Positions 18,960 to 28,274 of a stretch of DNA of 53,863 nt are shown in pieces (the first letter of the stretch is position 1; every line of letters starts with the position of its first letter). The stretch lies in the NCBI GenBank assembly GCA_030374805.1, contig JARGSG010000087.1, forward strand, positions 1-53,863, read 5' to 3'. A program made the position numbers and the translations under genes. This DNA comes from Gracilaria gracilis. Its lineage: Eukaryota; Rhodophyta; Florideophyceae; Gracilariales; Gracilariaceae. The notes beneath the pieces are model-generated. The model was not told the origin of the DNA, ran no database searches, and saw nothing but the letters and a program-made list of their open reading frames with translations.

Positions 18960-19850
18960 AAAGGTCATTCGCAACAAAGGCACAGCCCTGTGCTCACGCC
19001 CAGAGCTGCTCATGCTCGGCACAGCCGGGCATGAGCGGCTCTAAGCGTGTTCTGATCACCGGCACAGCACTGGCTCATATACGGAAGCTGCTCACGCTCG
19101 GCATAGCCAAACATGAGTAGCTTGAAATGTATTCAAAGCGCAGGCAAAGCCCTGAGCCCACAGCCTGTGGCTGCTCATGCTCGGCTGTGCCGCGCATGGG
19201 CACCTCCAAGCGTGTTCCAAACCCCTCCCCCGCTCTATCTCAGAACCAACGCTGATCATGCTCGGCTATGCCGAGCATGCAAGAGCAACGCTACTGCGTG
19301 TTACAACTGCGGGCACAGCCCCGAGCTCGCAAATTGGCGTTACTCATGCTCGGCACAGCCGAGCATGAGCAGCTCCAAGCGTGATCAAACCAAGGGCACA
19401 GCCCTGGGTCACATCCCGAAGCTGCTCATTTTCGGCAACGCTGAACATGAGCAGCTTCAAACGTGTTCAAAGCGCGTGCACAGCCCTTACTTTATAGCCT
19501 GGGACTGCTCATGCTCGGCTGTGCCGAGCATGAGCAGGTCCAAGCGTGTTCTGACCACTGGCACCGCCCCGTCTGACATTCACAAGCTTCTCATGCTTGG
19601 CACAGCCAAGTAAGAGCAACGTTGCCGCGTAATCTAAGTGTGGCCACAGGGCTGAGCTCAGAGCTTGGGGTTGGTCATGCTCGGCACAGCCGAGCCTGAG
19701 CAGATTGCAGCATGTTATAAAGACGGGCACAGCCCTGTGCTCAGAATGTATCTCCGCTCATGTTCGGTTGTGCCGAGCTTGAGCAGCATCAAATGTTTGA
19801 TAAGTGCAGCACAGCAGCCCTGTGATCAGAGGCAGTAGTTGCGTATCCTA
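18960..19850. repeat. Tandem array of ~83-bp units each carrying a 27-nt hairpin
   Basis: Ten hairpins start at about 19009, 19091, 19174, 19255, 19343, 19425, 19508, 19590, 19674 and 19757, so the period is 81-88 bp. The consensus arms are CTCATGCTCGGC and GCCGAGCATGAG around a three-base loop that is ACA in some units and TGT in others. Each is preceded by a second conserved box GGCACAGCCCTG. Unit sequences have diverged, yet several changes keep pairing. No coding frame runs through the array. It could be a satellite, a chromatin or replication element, or transcribed as a repeated structured RNA. Confidence 0.9.
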
Positions 19851-21168
19851 CGATAAGCTGCTCAATTTCTGATGCTTTGAAACTACTGATTTCTTGAAGT
19901 TCAAAGCTTGATGATTAAGACTGTTTTGATGTTCAATGTACAACTACAAGAGCTTCCTATGTGAAAGTGTAAAATACCTTTAACAAAGCAATCTTTGCTT
20001 ATAAAGGTAGGTTGTTGTCCGTAACCTATCTTTAAAATTGTTTAACAATCACAGGAATAAGTAGATTACAGCATAATATCAACTAGAAAGCATTAGTTTG
20101 GCAATCTATCGCATCTTGTGCTTGACAAAAGCCAGTATCTTAGAGGGTTCATAGACGTACATCTCGCGTGAACTACCTAAGAGGTATGATGTTGACTACT
20201 TAAGTAGGTTAACTACCAAACTGTTTGACAAGAGAGCCAATCGGCACTGAGCAGGGTACAGGTGAGGGTACAGTTCTAGCCGTTCGGAGTTTTAAGAAAT
20301 CCCGATTCTAGCTTCTGTACCTTTGTCTGTACCCACGTAAGAGCGATTAATTGCCTTGATTGCTGGGTAATTGCGAGAGAATATGGGAACAAACTATAGT
20401 TTGTTCCCATATTCTCCCCATAGGTTTGAAATTGAATTGAAAAAAGCTCTGCGAAGTTTACATATACAGTGAAAGGTTTCAGTGCCGCCTACAGTAGTTT
20501 TGTAAGAGATACCTCTGCTTGTCACGCGCGTTTTTGCAGAAAGGGTACAGAAGGCAGACCCAATATACCATTGATTCAATTGTCTCTGTTTACAGTAATG
20601 ATGACGCGAGTGCGTTCAGCGTTGTGAGCTGAAGCACAATAGTAACGACGTGAACACCACCACTGATCTCCAACAACTCGCAGACAAGGTAGTCTGTGAT
20701 AACTTTAGCCCAACTGCAAGGCACCCTTTTAAGCAGAAAGATACTGTATCTGGTTCTTCGAGAGGATCGAATGAATGACTTGCCCAATTCCATCGAAAAG
20801 GGCCTGTACAACACGTATGTTCGGATACATTTTATGCAGCAGTTGTAGTGAACGCAATGTAAACTGAAACGTAGCGAAAATTACAACAAATTCAGCCACA
20901 TGCGCTCACTTATCAGCATTGCTACACCACTAGTAGTGGTCCACTACTGCACAAGCTCATAAGCGACTTTGCCGTTACATCAGATAACCGGGTTATCCCT
21001 ACATTTTTTTTCTGTCCTACAGATACAGATATTGACCAAATTGAGGATGGAGTTTTCTGGGGGAGATCTCGAGGGTACGGCGAATGCAGATGTCATGCAC
21101 CTATCGTAGTTGGCACAAAGAGTTCAAAGTTACACTGTTCTTGCCGGGTTAACTTAACCTGAAAGTCG
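19851..21168. other. AT-richer non-coding region
   Basis: No coding signal is seen. It contains the 40-bp palindrome described separately, a 17-bp inverted repeat centred near 20940 (AGTAGTGG/CCACTACT) and a possible splice acceptor after a T-rich tract near 21007-21021. Confidence 0.45.
20377..20416. repeat. Perfect 40-bp palindrome
   Basis: Bases 20377-20396 and 20397-20416 are exact reverse complements with no spacer; the centre reads AACTATAGTT. Such sequences can extrude cruciforms and often mark transposon ends or fused inverted repeats. Confidence 0.95.
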
Positions 21169-21255
21169 TTGTACGTGGACCTGCTGGGCGTGGCGCTACA
21201 CCTGGAGGTGATCTGCCGGGATTACTACGAGGGGGTGTCAGGGCGAGGGTCAGCG

Positions 21256-21357
21256 ATGGTGACGGTGGCCAAGTGGGCGGCGTTGGCGGTGGCGGGGGGT
21301 GTTGTAATATATGCGGGGAAACGAGCGTATGACTACTACTCGCGGAAGGCGACGTGA
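21256..21357 (+). CDS. Possible small membrane protein or terminal exon
   Basis: From ATG 21256 the frame gives a 33-residue peptide with a hydrophobic helix (WAALAVAGGVVIYAG) and a basic tail (KRAYDYYSRKAT), like a tail-anchored microprotein. The frame is open upstream to 21163 (LLGVALHLEVICRDYYEG), with a stop just before, so this may instead be the last exon of a larger gene. I do not recognise the family. Confidence 0.3.
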   Translation: MVTVAKWAALAVAGGVVIYAGKRAYDYYSRKAT

Positions 21358-21531
21358 GAGGGGGGTTGGGGGGGGGAGGTGGAAGATTTTGTTTAGAGAA
21401 AGGAGTAAAAGCGCTGCGGTGGAGGCTGGCTGTACGCTTGTATGTGTGCACCCTTGGTATGCCGCTTCGCGAGATCCGTTGACGTGTTTGGGCGTGGCTG
21501 GCGGCGACGGCGGCCGCGGTGGCGGCGGCGG

Positions 21532-21555
21532 TTTTAGGGGTTTTAGGGTTTTAGG
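21532..21555 (+). repeat. Interstitial telomere-like tract
   Basis: Three consecutive TTTTAGGG-type units (one with an extra G) occur in a GC-rich stretch. TTTTAGGG is the telomere repeat of some green algae; the reverse complement contains the plant telo-box AAACCCTAAA found in promoters. It lies about 450 bp upstream of the ZNF207-like gene. Confidence 0.6.
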
Positions 21556-21730
21556 TGCGGCGCGCCTGCACGTCTGGACTCCGGAGGGAGCGCTTGGCGT
21601 CATGGAGCGTGTGCGCGTCACAACGCCTCGCGTGCGCGAATGGGCGACCGTATGCGCGCATTTTTCGCGCACCCATTGGCTATTGTTGTGCGTCGCTGCT
21701 GTTCGTTTGACGCGCGCGCGCGCGTGTACA

Positions 21731-21741
21731 GTATATATATA
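21731..21741 (+). promoter_or_regulatory. TATA box of ZNF207-like gene
   Basis: GTATATATATA precedes the ZNF207-like ATG by about 270 bp on the same strand. Confidence 0.4.
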
Positions 21742-22007
21742 GTGCGCTACTGCTTGCGACAGCCGCCTGCGCGGCAATTTTAAGGCGCGCCGGCCCCCCC
21801 ACCCCCCCCGCCCCCACCCTTGCGCCCCGAGCATATACACCAGATCGTTGCCCCACGCCCTTTTGCATGCCACACACGCGGCTGCCCGTCGCCTTTTCTT
21901 CGCTCCCCCCCCCACCCTCCCCCCCTCCTACCGCCAACTAACTCCTTACCTCAGCGCGGCTGCTCCTCCTCGTCCAGCACAGTCACGTCCCCGCCACCCC
22001 CGCCGCC

Positions 22008-23114
22008 ATGGGACAAAAGAAGAAGCGAGCCGTGCCCAACGCGCGCGACCAAATCTTCTGTTATTACTGTGACCGCACCTTCCAGCAGGGGCAGGAGTTG
22101 CTTGCGCATCAGAAGGAGAAGCATCTTCGATGTCCCTACTGCAACAAGCGCATGCTCTCCGTCCAGAGCATGCTGGTGCACGCCGAGCAGATGCACAACT
22201 CGCGCGTCTCCGTCGTGCCCAACGCCATTGCCGGTCGCAAATCCGTCGCTGTAGACGTGCTGGGAATGAGCGGCATCCCCGACTCCTTCTACGCTTCCAT
22301 GGACGATGCGCACCTCCCAAAGCGCCCGACAGACAATCATCTTTCCCCAATCGCCGTGCCACACACCACGCCCACCGCCGCTTACGTCGATTCGCATCCC
22401 GCGTACATTACTTTTGCACCGTCGGCTTTGCCGCCGTACGCGCCGTCGCGGTCGCATCCGTACTCGTACGCTTCGCAAGCGCCGACACATGGCGCTTCCC
22501 ATCTGTATCAACAGCAAGCCGCCGCGTACTCGTATTCAAGACCACCGCCAACCAATTCGCCGCCCAATGACGCGTATGGCTACAATGAACCAACTTCCAA
22601 TTACAACGCTGCGCACATGCCGCCCTACTCGCCTGCACCGGCGCCGCAGGCGTACACGCCGCCTGCTGACGCGGCTCAATACGTCAGCTATTCGCAGCAG
22701 CCCGCAACGTACAGCTACGCGCCAGCAACCAGACTACCGCCACTGAGGAGCACGTACGCGGCGGGCTCACCCACGCAGCCCGATGCAGTTCGCGCTAGCC
22801 AAGCAGCGCCATCAACTTCGCCCAACATTGTATACACACGTAACGAGGCCATTCGCTCTCCCCTCCCTCGTCACAACCAGTACACGCCGCATAATGGCGT
22901 AAACGCCACGCAACCGTTCACGAACCTGTACTCGTCGCAACCAAGAGCAGGCGGCGCGATGGCGGCACCAGAACGCGCGGTGGCGGCACCACCAGACAGC
23001 GCGGTGGCGGAGCAGAGTAAGATCCTTTTCGAGTTGCGCCACAGCAGCCCGGAGGAACAACGCGCACAGCTGCCCAGGTACGTGACCAAGCCGCGCTGTG
23101 CCACGAAGTCATAA
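22008..23114 (+). CDS. ZNF207/BuGZ/SUF4-type zinc-finger protein
   Basis: A 368-residue protein with the invariant N-terminus of this family: MGQKKKRAVPNARDQIFCYY, two C2H2 fingers (CYYCDRTFQQGQELLAHQKEKH and CPYC...H) and VPNAIAGRKSVAVDVLGMSG, IPDSF, all within the first 95 residues. In animals BuGZ stabilises Bub3 and binds microtubules at the spindle; in plants SUF4 regulates transcription. The remainder is a Pro/Tyr/Ala/Ser-rich low-complexity region typical of the family's phase-separating tail, ending in a short basic end. A clear Bub3-binding GLEBS motif is not apparent to me; the only Glu-pair is near the C-terminus (SSPEEQ). Start ATG 22008 is fixed by family alignment. Confidence 0.85.
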   Translation: MGQKKKRAVPNARDQIFCYYCDRTFQQGQELLAHQKEKHLRCPYCNKRMLSVQSMLVHAEQMHNSRVSVVPNAIAGRKSVAVDVLGMSGIPDSFYASMDDAHLPKRPTDNHLSPIAVPHTTPTAAYVDSHPAYITFAPSALPPYAPSRSHPYSYASQAPTHGASHLYQQQAAAYSYSRPPPTNSPPNDAYGYNEPTSNYNAAHMPPYSPAPAPQAYTPPADAAQYVSYSQQPATYSYAPATRLPPLRSTYAAGSPTQPDAVRASQAAPSTSPNIVYTRNEAIRSPLPRHNQYTPHNGVNATQPFTNLYSSQPRAGGAMAAPERAVAAPPDSAVAEQSKILFELRHSSPEEQRAQLPRYVTKPRCATKS

Positions 23115-23150
23115 GGCGGGCAAGACGTCCGAGCTGCGGCGTGCGAACGT

Positions 23151-23570
23151 GCTTCGTGTGCACTCGGTGACCCTTACTTGTCACCCGGCTGCATCGCGCA
23201 TTTGCGCGTGACGATCTTCTTTAAGGTGCTCTGCCGCACAAAAGGAGGTTTGTAAGCATATACAGTAATGAGCTTGCGATCCCTCAAGTTGAGTTGCCTC
23301 ATCCGCTTCTTTTTTTCTTGGAAGCAACGCAACTGGTGGAAGAGACGATTTGTCCGTTCCGTGCTCCGGGCTTCTGGTTGGTGTTGTAATTTCTTGCTCG
23401 TCCGTGATTGAATGCACGTCTATCTATCATATTGACGTAGAAACTACGCATACCGTAACTTTATCATATTCAGCCTATCTATATTTAACCTGTCGAAGCG
23501 TATCTGTTCCACGGAATGGAGATCGGCTCCAGAAAGAACGTGTTCTCCCTCTGCGGGAAATTTGCTGGTA
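23151..23570. repeat. Dispersed ~420-bp repeat, uninterrupted copy
   Basis: The segment from GCTTCGTGTGCACTCGG to AAATTTGCTGGTA recurs in two separated halves at 34560-34676 and about 41085-41386, with high identity. It has no coding potential of its own that I recognise. Its edges lack obvious terminal inverted repeats. It may be a solo LTR or a non-autonomous transposon. Confidence 0.85.
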
Positions 23571-24468
23571 CGCCTATTAGAGTGTTGCAGTACTGTACCT
23601 TCAGCCACTGTTTTCGCGCTCCATCGACGAGCAAGGCTGATGACCACTTCCCAGGTTACAGGGTCGTGAATCTCGTCTGAACAATCGAAGATGACATGCA
23701 GACAGCGAGACTGAATCCAAATCTCGCAGTCTGGTTTTATCATATCATCCCTGCATCACGTTCTACTACAGAATCATTCAAAATTGGCAAGGCGTTCAAA
23801 CCCAACAAAGCCCTTCTTTCATGTGAAGGAACTACGGGGAAAAGGAGGTAGTCGAAGCAGAGGAGCTTCTGTGTAGGCTGAGGACGCATTGTGTTGTCAG
23901 CCACAAGCTGTGGTTGGAGTTTGAGTGAGCTCATACCTGAGCTCACTCAAGGAGATTCTATGGGTGCCGCTAACATCCTGACCTTGATTACATCATCAGC
24001 AGGACTAAGCCATCTACCAAAGTGTAAGACGAACTCCGCTTCGTTGACGACGGTGAGATATGCCGTTTCTGGTTCGTCGCTCGCATAACCCCGCGTACGG
24101 CTGTCATTTTCGCAGCGGAACAGTATCGCTCCCGCAGAGAATACTTTCTAAGTTGAACAAACCGATTCCTTTGCATGCGTTGATCAACGGGAAGCTTCTG
24201 TTGAAGCAGAGTCTGAGATTTTGAGACCCCCTGTTGTCCGTGTGGCAAGTGTCTGTAAGTTACCTTGTCCTGTGAATCGTGTACCGTGTAAAAAGCCTTT
24301 GCTGCCCGTTTGAGGACATCCCATCGCACGCGCCAATAACTTGTGTAGGAGAGCAAGTGGTGCCAAAAAAAAGCTCCAAAGCAAATACAAACAGCTCACG
24401 TCTGGAGCGTCACGCTCGCTAAAACGTCATTGATGCAGCCGCACGCACGAAAAACCCCAATGTTACGG
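23571..24468. other. Decayed sequence, unrecognised
   Basis: On the minus strand, short frames continue out of the dispersed repeat (23743-23571: DEIHDPVTWEVVISLARRWS) and at 24356-23988, but none shows a family. The stretch may be a decayed mobile element. A perfect hairpin lies at 23921-23950. Confidence 0.3.
23921..23950. repeat. Perfect hairpin, 12-bp stem and 6-nt loop
   Basis: TTGAGTGAGCTC and GAGCTCACTCAA pair perfectly around ATACCT. There is no T-run after it, so it is not a classic terminator. Confidence 0.85.
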
Positions 24469-24525
24469 ACAGCAGCCGTGCCGGCGCACAGCAGCCGTGC
24501 CGGCGCACAGCAGCCGTGCCGGCGG
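24469..24525. repeat. Three tandem 19-bp units
   Basis: ACAGCAGCCGTGCCGGCGC is repeated three times in the promoter region of the C2H2 gene, about 55 bp upstream of the ACCGTTGGTA motif. Confidence 0.9.
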
Positions 24526-24578
24526 ACAACAACTTTTTGAAAAGGTTTGCTCGCGAGCCGCCGCACGGGCGGTAAGTT

Positions 24579-24642
24579 ACCGTTGGTACCAAAGGAATTG
24601 CAATTGGCCGGATCTGATCAGAGCAAGCAGTAGGGTATAAAT
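24579..24642 (+). promoter_or_regulatory. MYB-like motif and TATA box of C2H2 gene
   Basis: ACCGTTGGTACCAA (24579-24592, half of the palindrome seen at 12650) lies 48 bp upstream of TATAAAT (24636-24642), which lies about 120 bp before the ATG. This is the clearest motif-TATA-gene arrangement in the window. Confidence 0.5.
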
Positions 24643-24760
24643 ATCGGCGGCACCGGCACCCAATTGTCAACAGTTGTCTCAGCTTTCCACAGCACCACCC
24701 CTCACCACCCCTCACCACCCCCCCACATCGCAGCCGTTCTATCACTCTCATCCACTCAGT

Positions 24761-25462
24761 ATGCCCTTCGACGCGCCTCCTCCAGAGCGTGAGCCGCTGC
24801 CTTCTCTGCAGAGCCTTCTTGCAACACCGCCGCTTTCCTCCACCAATATCCGGCTGCCGCCGGTGAGCATGCTGCTGAAGGCTGCAGACGTGCCAATGGC
24901 ATCTTCTTCCCGTGCGGGGCCGAGTGGCGCCCACTCGCTCTCGGCGCAGAAGCAGAACATTGCGCCCATATCAGCCCGGAAAGCGCCGGGCAGGCGCCAT
25001 TCCGCTCGGCAGACAGGGCGCAAAGCCGTCGCCAAACGCTCCTCTGGCACGGTTTCTCGCAGCCGCACGGCAGCCAACGTGGAGCCAACTCCTCTGTTGG
25101 GAGCGCACATTGCGCCGAACATCTCGCTGTATCACTGCTACTTTTGCCCGTCCAAGTTCATGACTCGGGTGGAGAGGAAGGCGCACAACAGGATATCGCA
25201 CGAGAAACCGCACGGATGTAAGATATGCGGCAACAGTTTCACGCGGCGCTTTGACTTGGAGAAGCATATACTTACTGTGCATCACAAGGTGCGTCCTTAT
25301 TCGTGTGAAGAATGTGCGAGCACGTTCGGTCAGAAGCATCACTTGGCGCGGCATGTGCGCGCAGTTCATAACAAGCAGAAGGAATTCTGCTGCCGACGGT
25401 GTGGGATTACGTTCGCAAGGAGGGAGCATCTTTCGAGTCACGCGAAGGTGATGCACCGCTAG
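24761..25462 (+). CDS. Four-finger C2H2 zinc-finger protein
   Basis: A 233-residue protein begins MPFDAPPPEREPLPSL. The first ~120 residues are Pro/Ser-rich with basic clusters (ARKAPGRRHSARQTGRKAV). The C-terminal ~110 residues are four adjacent C2H2 fingers: CYFCPSKFMTRVERKAH, CKICGNSFTRRFDLEKH, CEECASTFGQKHHLARH and CCRRCGITFARREHLSSH, each closing with a second His (fingers 2-4 with xVH or xMH). All zinc ligands are present. It is most likely a nuclear DNA-binding regulator. ATG 24761 follows the TATA box; the frame is open further up without an ATG. A decayed paralogue lies at 26828-27845. Confidence 0.75.
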   Translation: MPFDAPPPEREPLPSLQSLLATPPLSSTNIRLPPVSMLLKAADVPMASSSRAGPSGAHSLSAQKQNIAPISARKAPGRRHSARQTGRKAVAKRSSGTVSRSRTAANVEPTPLLGAHIAPNISLYHCYFCPSKFMTRVERKAHNRISHEKPHGCKICGNSFTRRFDLEKHILTVHHKVRPYSCEECASTFGQKHHLARHVRAVHNKQKEFCCRRCGITFARREHLSSHAKVMHR

Positions 25463-26827
25463 ATTAGTGCGATAGTTTACATTAAGATATAAAGTATTTC
25501 CGAAGCTTGATCTCCTACAGTACAGACCACTGCTGCGGCGGCGATGAGCACATCAGTCGCGGCCGGAGCGCAACGGCGCTGCGAGAGAGCCAGCGCGGAG
25601 CGCGGAGCGCGGCGGCGGCGGCGGCGGCGGGGTGGGGGTGCACGGCTGGTGTCGGCGGCGGTGTGAGCGGCGGATCGAACGCACGCACTCGCTGAGCAGC
25701 GCCTCGCGGCCACGCAGCCGGCGGCGCAAGCGGCGCACGTGTCGGGCGCACGTTTGGGGTGCACGTGTCGGGCGCACGTTGCGCGACGAGCGTCACTCGC
25801 GCTGTAAAATTTGCGCCCATTTTGCGGTCGCGCCGAGGCGCCACTGCGGCGGCGCGGCTCCGCGCCGCGCTGACGGCACGTGCCGGTTTTGTTTTGCTTT
25901 GCCTTGCTTCCCGCCGCTGCGCTGCCAACGTGCCGCTTTTTGGTGGCGGTAGCTCTACAATTACCAACGGCTATCTACAAGTTGAGCACAACTTGCAACC
26001 ACTTTGACGCTCTCTCAAGTTCAGAGTCTCAACACAATTGCCCACCTGCTGCACGCGCCTCAAAGCCACTTTTGATCTGTCTGTGTTGTGTAGCCATAGC
26101 AATCCACCCAAGGTGCAGCTGTAAACCGTTGTCGCCAACGCCAGCCACTGCGTTCAAACACAATACGCCGTATGTTATGATTCCAGCATGGTCCTTTCTC
26201 CTCGAGAGCGCACAGATTCACAGCTGGAACGGTGCCAAAACTTTTGGCCCAAACGCAAGTACGTTTAACCGCATCATCAACTGCTGGTGTGAGCCGCAGT
26301 CAAGCTGATTGAACAATGCTCAATCACCTTGGCTACGCTCGCAAAATATAGAAACTCAATCCCCGCGAGAGCTGGCGAATCAACGCTGAGCGAACCTTGG
26401 CTCACCTGTAGCTGCAAACTTGTGTACAGTAGCTGCTCCTCCACCAGCTTTCACGTCATCAGTTGCGCGTGGCGGCCCCAAGTTGGCGCCCCGAACTGCG
26501 CTGTCATTCACCCGCATGTGCGGCGCCTTGTTACGCACCAACGGCAGCAACAAACTCCACTCTTCTTCTTACCGTTCTGCAAGTAATTTTATCTACAAGC
26601 GTAACATTGCCACCAACCTGCCGCTCCACACTTTGCACGCGCTCGATAAACAACGCTCGCAAACGCACTGCCTCCGCAATGTCCATGCGGAGTCCGCATC
26701 ACACGTCGTAAATTCAATGGCCTCAACAGCAGTCAACGTGCTGTATCAACTTGAAACTGGATATCAAGCTTTTATGTGCTAATCAAATGCACCAGGAAGC
26801 TCTTCATTTACGTCAATCTACAACACA
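25463..26827. other. Intergenic with inverted repeat copy B
   Basis: Apart from the repeat copy at 25595-25816 and a minus-strand TACCAACGG site at 25962-25970, the region has only weak Ser/Cys-rich open frames (25880-26308, 26420-26782) with no recognisable domain. I see no convincing gene. Confidence 0.4.
25595..25816 (-). repeat. Dispersed GC-rich repeat, copy B (inverted)
   Basis: Reverse complement of 17022-17205. This copy has an extra tandem duplication of ACGTGTCGGGCGCACGTT at about 25737-25780 and a longer CGG run. The AT core GTAAAATTTGCGC is retained at its end. Confidence 0.8.
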
Positions 26828-27845
26828 ATGATGCCGCTTTACAACCACGCCTTTAACACCCCGCGTCACCCGCGAGTAACAACCAGTTCTATTAGTGAAC
26901 CTCTTCCATCTGTGTCGCAGCATCTTTCGTCACCTCAGCACATCACAATGGCCCCCGACAACACTCCCTCCTCTCTAGTCCTTCGTTCCGCCTCCGAATC
27001 CCCCTGATCTCATCACCCCAACGCCGGCCTATACTCTCACTAGGTAGTCTCACCAATCTCTCGCCCTCAGTTCTTCTCCGGTACATCTTGATGTTCCTAA
27101 CTCTTTCACCTCGCAAGCACCGCTTCAACCGTTACCTTGGCACTCTCATCACCTCACACAGAGTGTCCCTCCTAGGCCAACTCCGTCGCCAGTCACGGAG
27201 GCGTCACTACCGGAGTACCGTCATGATATCTCACAAACATTTCCGACCCTCGGCATCATGCCCCTTCAATCGCAGTACGAGGAACATTTAGCGATGGACA
27301 AAATGAGTGTCATATCGTCGGACAGGGACCGTCTCATCCCGTCGCCGCCACCGTCTTCTCCTCCATCAGTCCCACAATTTCGAGACGCATCCCGATCGCC
27401 GTTGCCCCCTTCATCAGCCAAGGGGGTGAAGGTAGCCAATACTACAGCGAGTCAGGACACGGACATAGAGCTTGCACCAGCTTATCCGTGTCGATTGTGT
27501 AAGGCAGGGTTTGACAGCCGGGAGGATCGTGAAGCGCATGTGGACTCGCAGCACCCTCGCCCTCACAAGTGTGCCGCGTGCGCTCATCGCTTCACCTGGA
27601 AGTTTGACTTGGAGAAGTACGTACTCACAGTGCATGAACGTCTTCGTCCGTTTCGGTGTGAACGGTGTCGGAGCTCGTTCGGACAGAAACACCACTTGGT
27701 GCGTCACAAGAACTCCGTCCATTTCAAGACGAAGATGCACAAATGCGCTTACTGCTCTTCAAAAGTCAGTTGCAACGAGCACTTGGAGAACCAATCCAGA
27801 TCGGTACACAAGTGGTTCATATACGTAGGCGCACTATGTGATTAG
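26828..27845 (+). CDS. C2H2 paralogue with two lost zinc ligands
   Basis: The segment from 27258 encodes 195 residues ending with four C2H2-type repeats that align with the 24761-25462 protein (RFDLEKHILTVH versus KFDLEKYVLTVH; SSFGQKHHLVRHKNSVH nearly identical). Finger 2 has Tyr and finger 4 Gln (HLENQSRSVH) in place of the first zinc His, so two fingers are probably dead. Coding character continues upstream of ATG 27258 in the same frame to about 27037 (SHQSLALSSSPVHLDVPNSF) where a stop occurs; a further ATG-started segment in another frame (26828-27006) reads MMPLYNHAFNTPRHPRV. An intron or frameshift between about 26960 and 27040 would join them; CTCACTAG near 27035 is a possible acceptor. 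A copia element sits 21 bp after the stop. Confidence 0.55.
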
Positions 27846-27861
27846 GGTGCAAGCGACAGTA

Positions 27862-27866
27862 TGACT
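27862..27866. repeat. Target site duplication, left (TGACT)
   Basis: TGACT directly precedes the 5' LTR and is repeated at 32808-32812 directly after the 3' LTR, as expected for a 5-bp duplication made by the integrase. Confidence 0.9.
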
Positions 27867-28192
27867 TGTGGAGAATCTGAATTGACCAACACGCACATGT
27901 GGCTCGAAGACGTTGCAGTCCGGCTACGCTGCAACGTCTGGACGGAGCGACATGGTGCAGGACGTTGTGCTGCATACTGTGCAGTGGTGAGCAGCGACAA
28001 GTCAGCAGAGAGTTCCAAACGGGCTGCGTTCTAATTAAGAGAGAGCAAGCACCGAAAATACAAACATTCGTAGTAGTCTGTGACTTGGTTGCTGGAAGCT
28101 AGCGATAGATAAATAGGTAGCTCAAACAAGTAAACTGCGGATCGAGGAGTCGATCCAACCTTTGTGAGACCGATCAGTGTGCATCTTCAACA
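27867..28192 (+). repeat. 5' LTR of copia element 1
   Basis: 326 bp, TG...CA ends. It holds a perfect inverted repeat AGACGTTGCAG / CTGCAACGTCT (about 27905-27937) and a second GGATCG/CGATCC near its 3' end. Identical to the 3' LTR. Confidence 0.95.
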
Positions 28193-28204
28193 GGTTATCG
28201 GGCC
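28193..28204 (+). other. Primer-binding site of copia element 1
   Basis: GGTTATCGGGCC abuts the LTR. It resembles the complement of the anticodon arm of initiator tRNA-Met (with one mismatch at the anticodon), as used by Drosophila copia, and not a tRNA 3' end, which would begin TGG. Confidence 0.55.
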
Positions 28205-28274
28205 TACTGCGAACTGCTGTCGCGTGTTGTACTTCTGTCTCTTTCTCTACTACTTCTTTGTCTACGGCATCGTC

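Larger units (their letters stand above)
21358..22007. other. 5' region of the ZNF207-like gene
   Basis: A GC-rich stretch with G-runs, a telomere-like tract (21532-21555), an alternating TATATATA box at 21731-21741 and a pyrimidine-rich leader directly before the ZNF207-like ATG. Confidence 0.5.

Noticed and set aside
18960..19850. CRISPR-like array
   Set aside because: Units are about 83 bp with diverged repeats and related spacers in a eukaryotic nuclear context; there are no cas genes.
21532..21555. Chromosome end
   Set aside because: Only three units, interstitial, with genes continuing on both sides.
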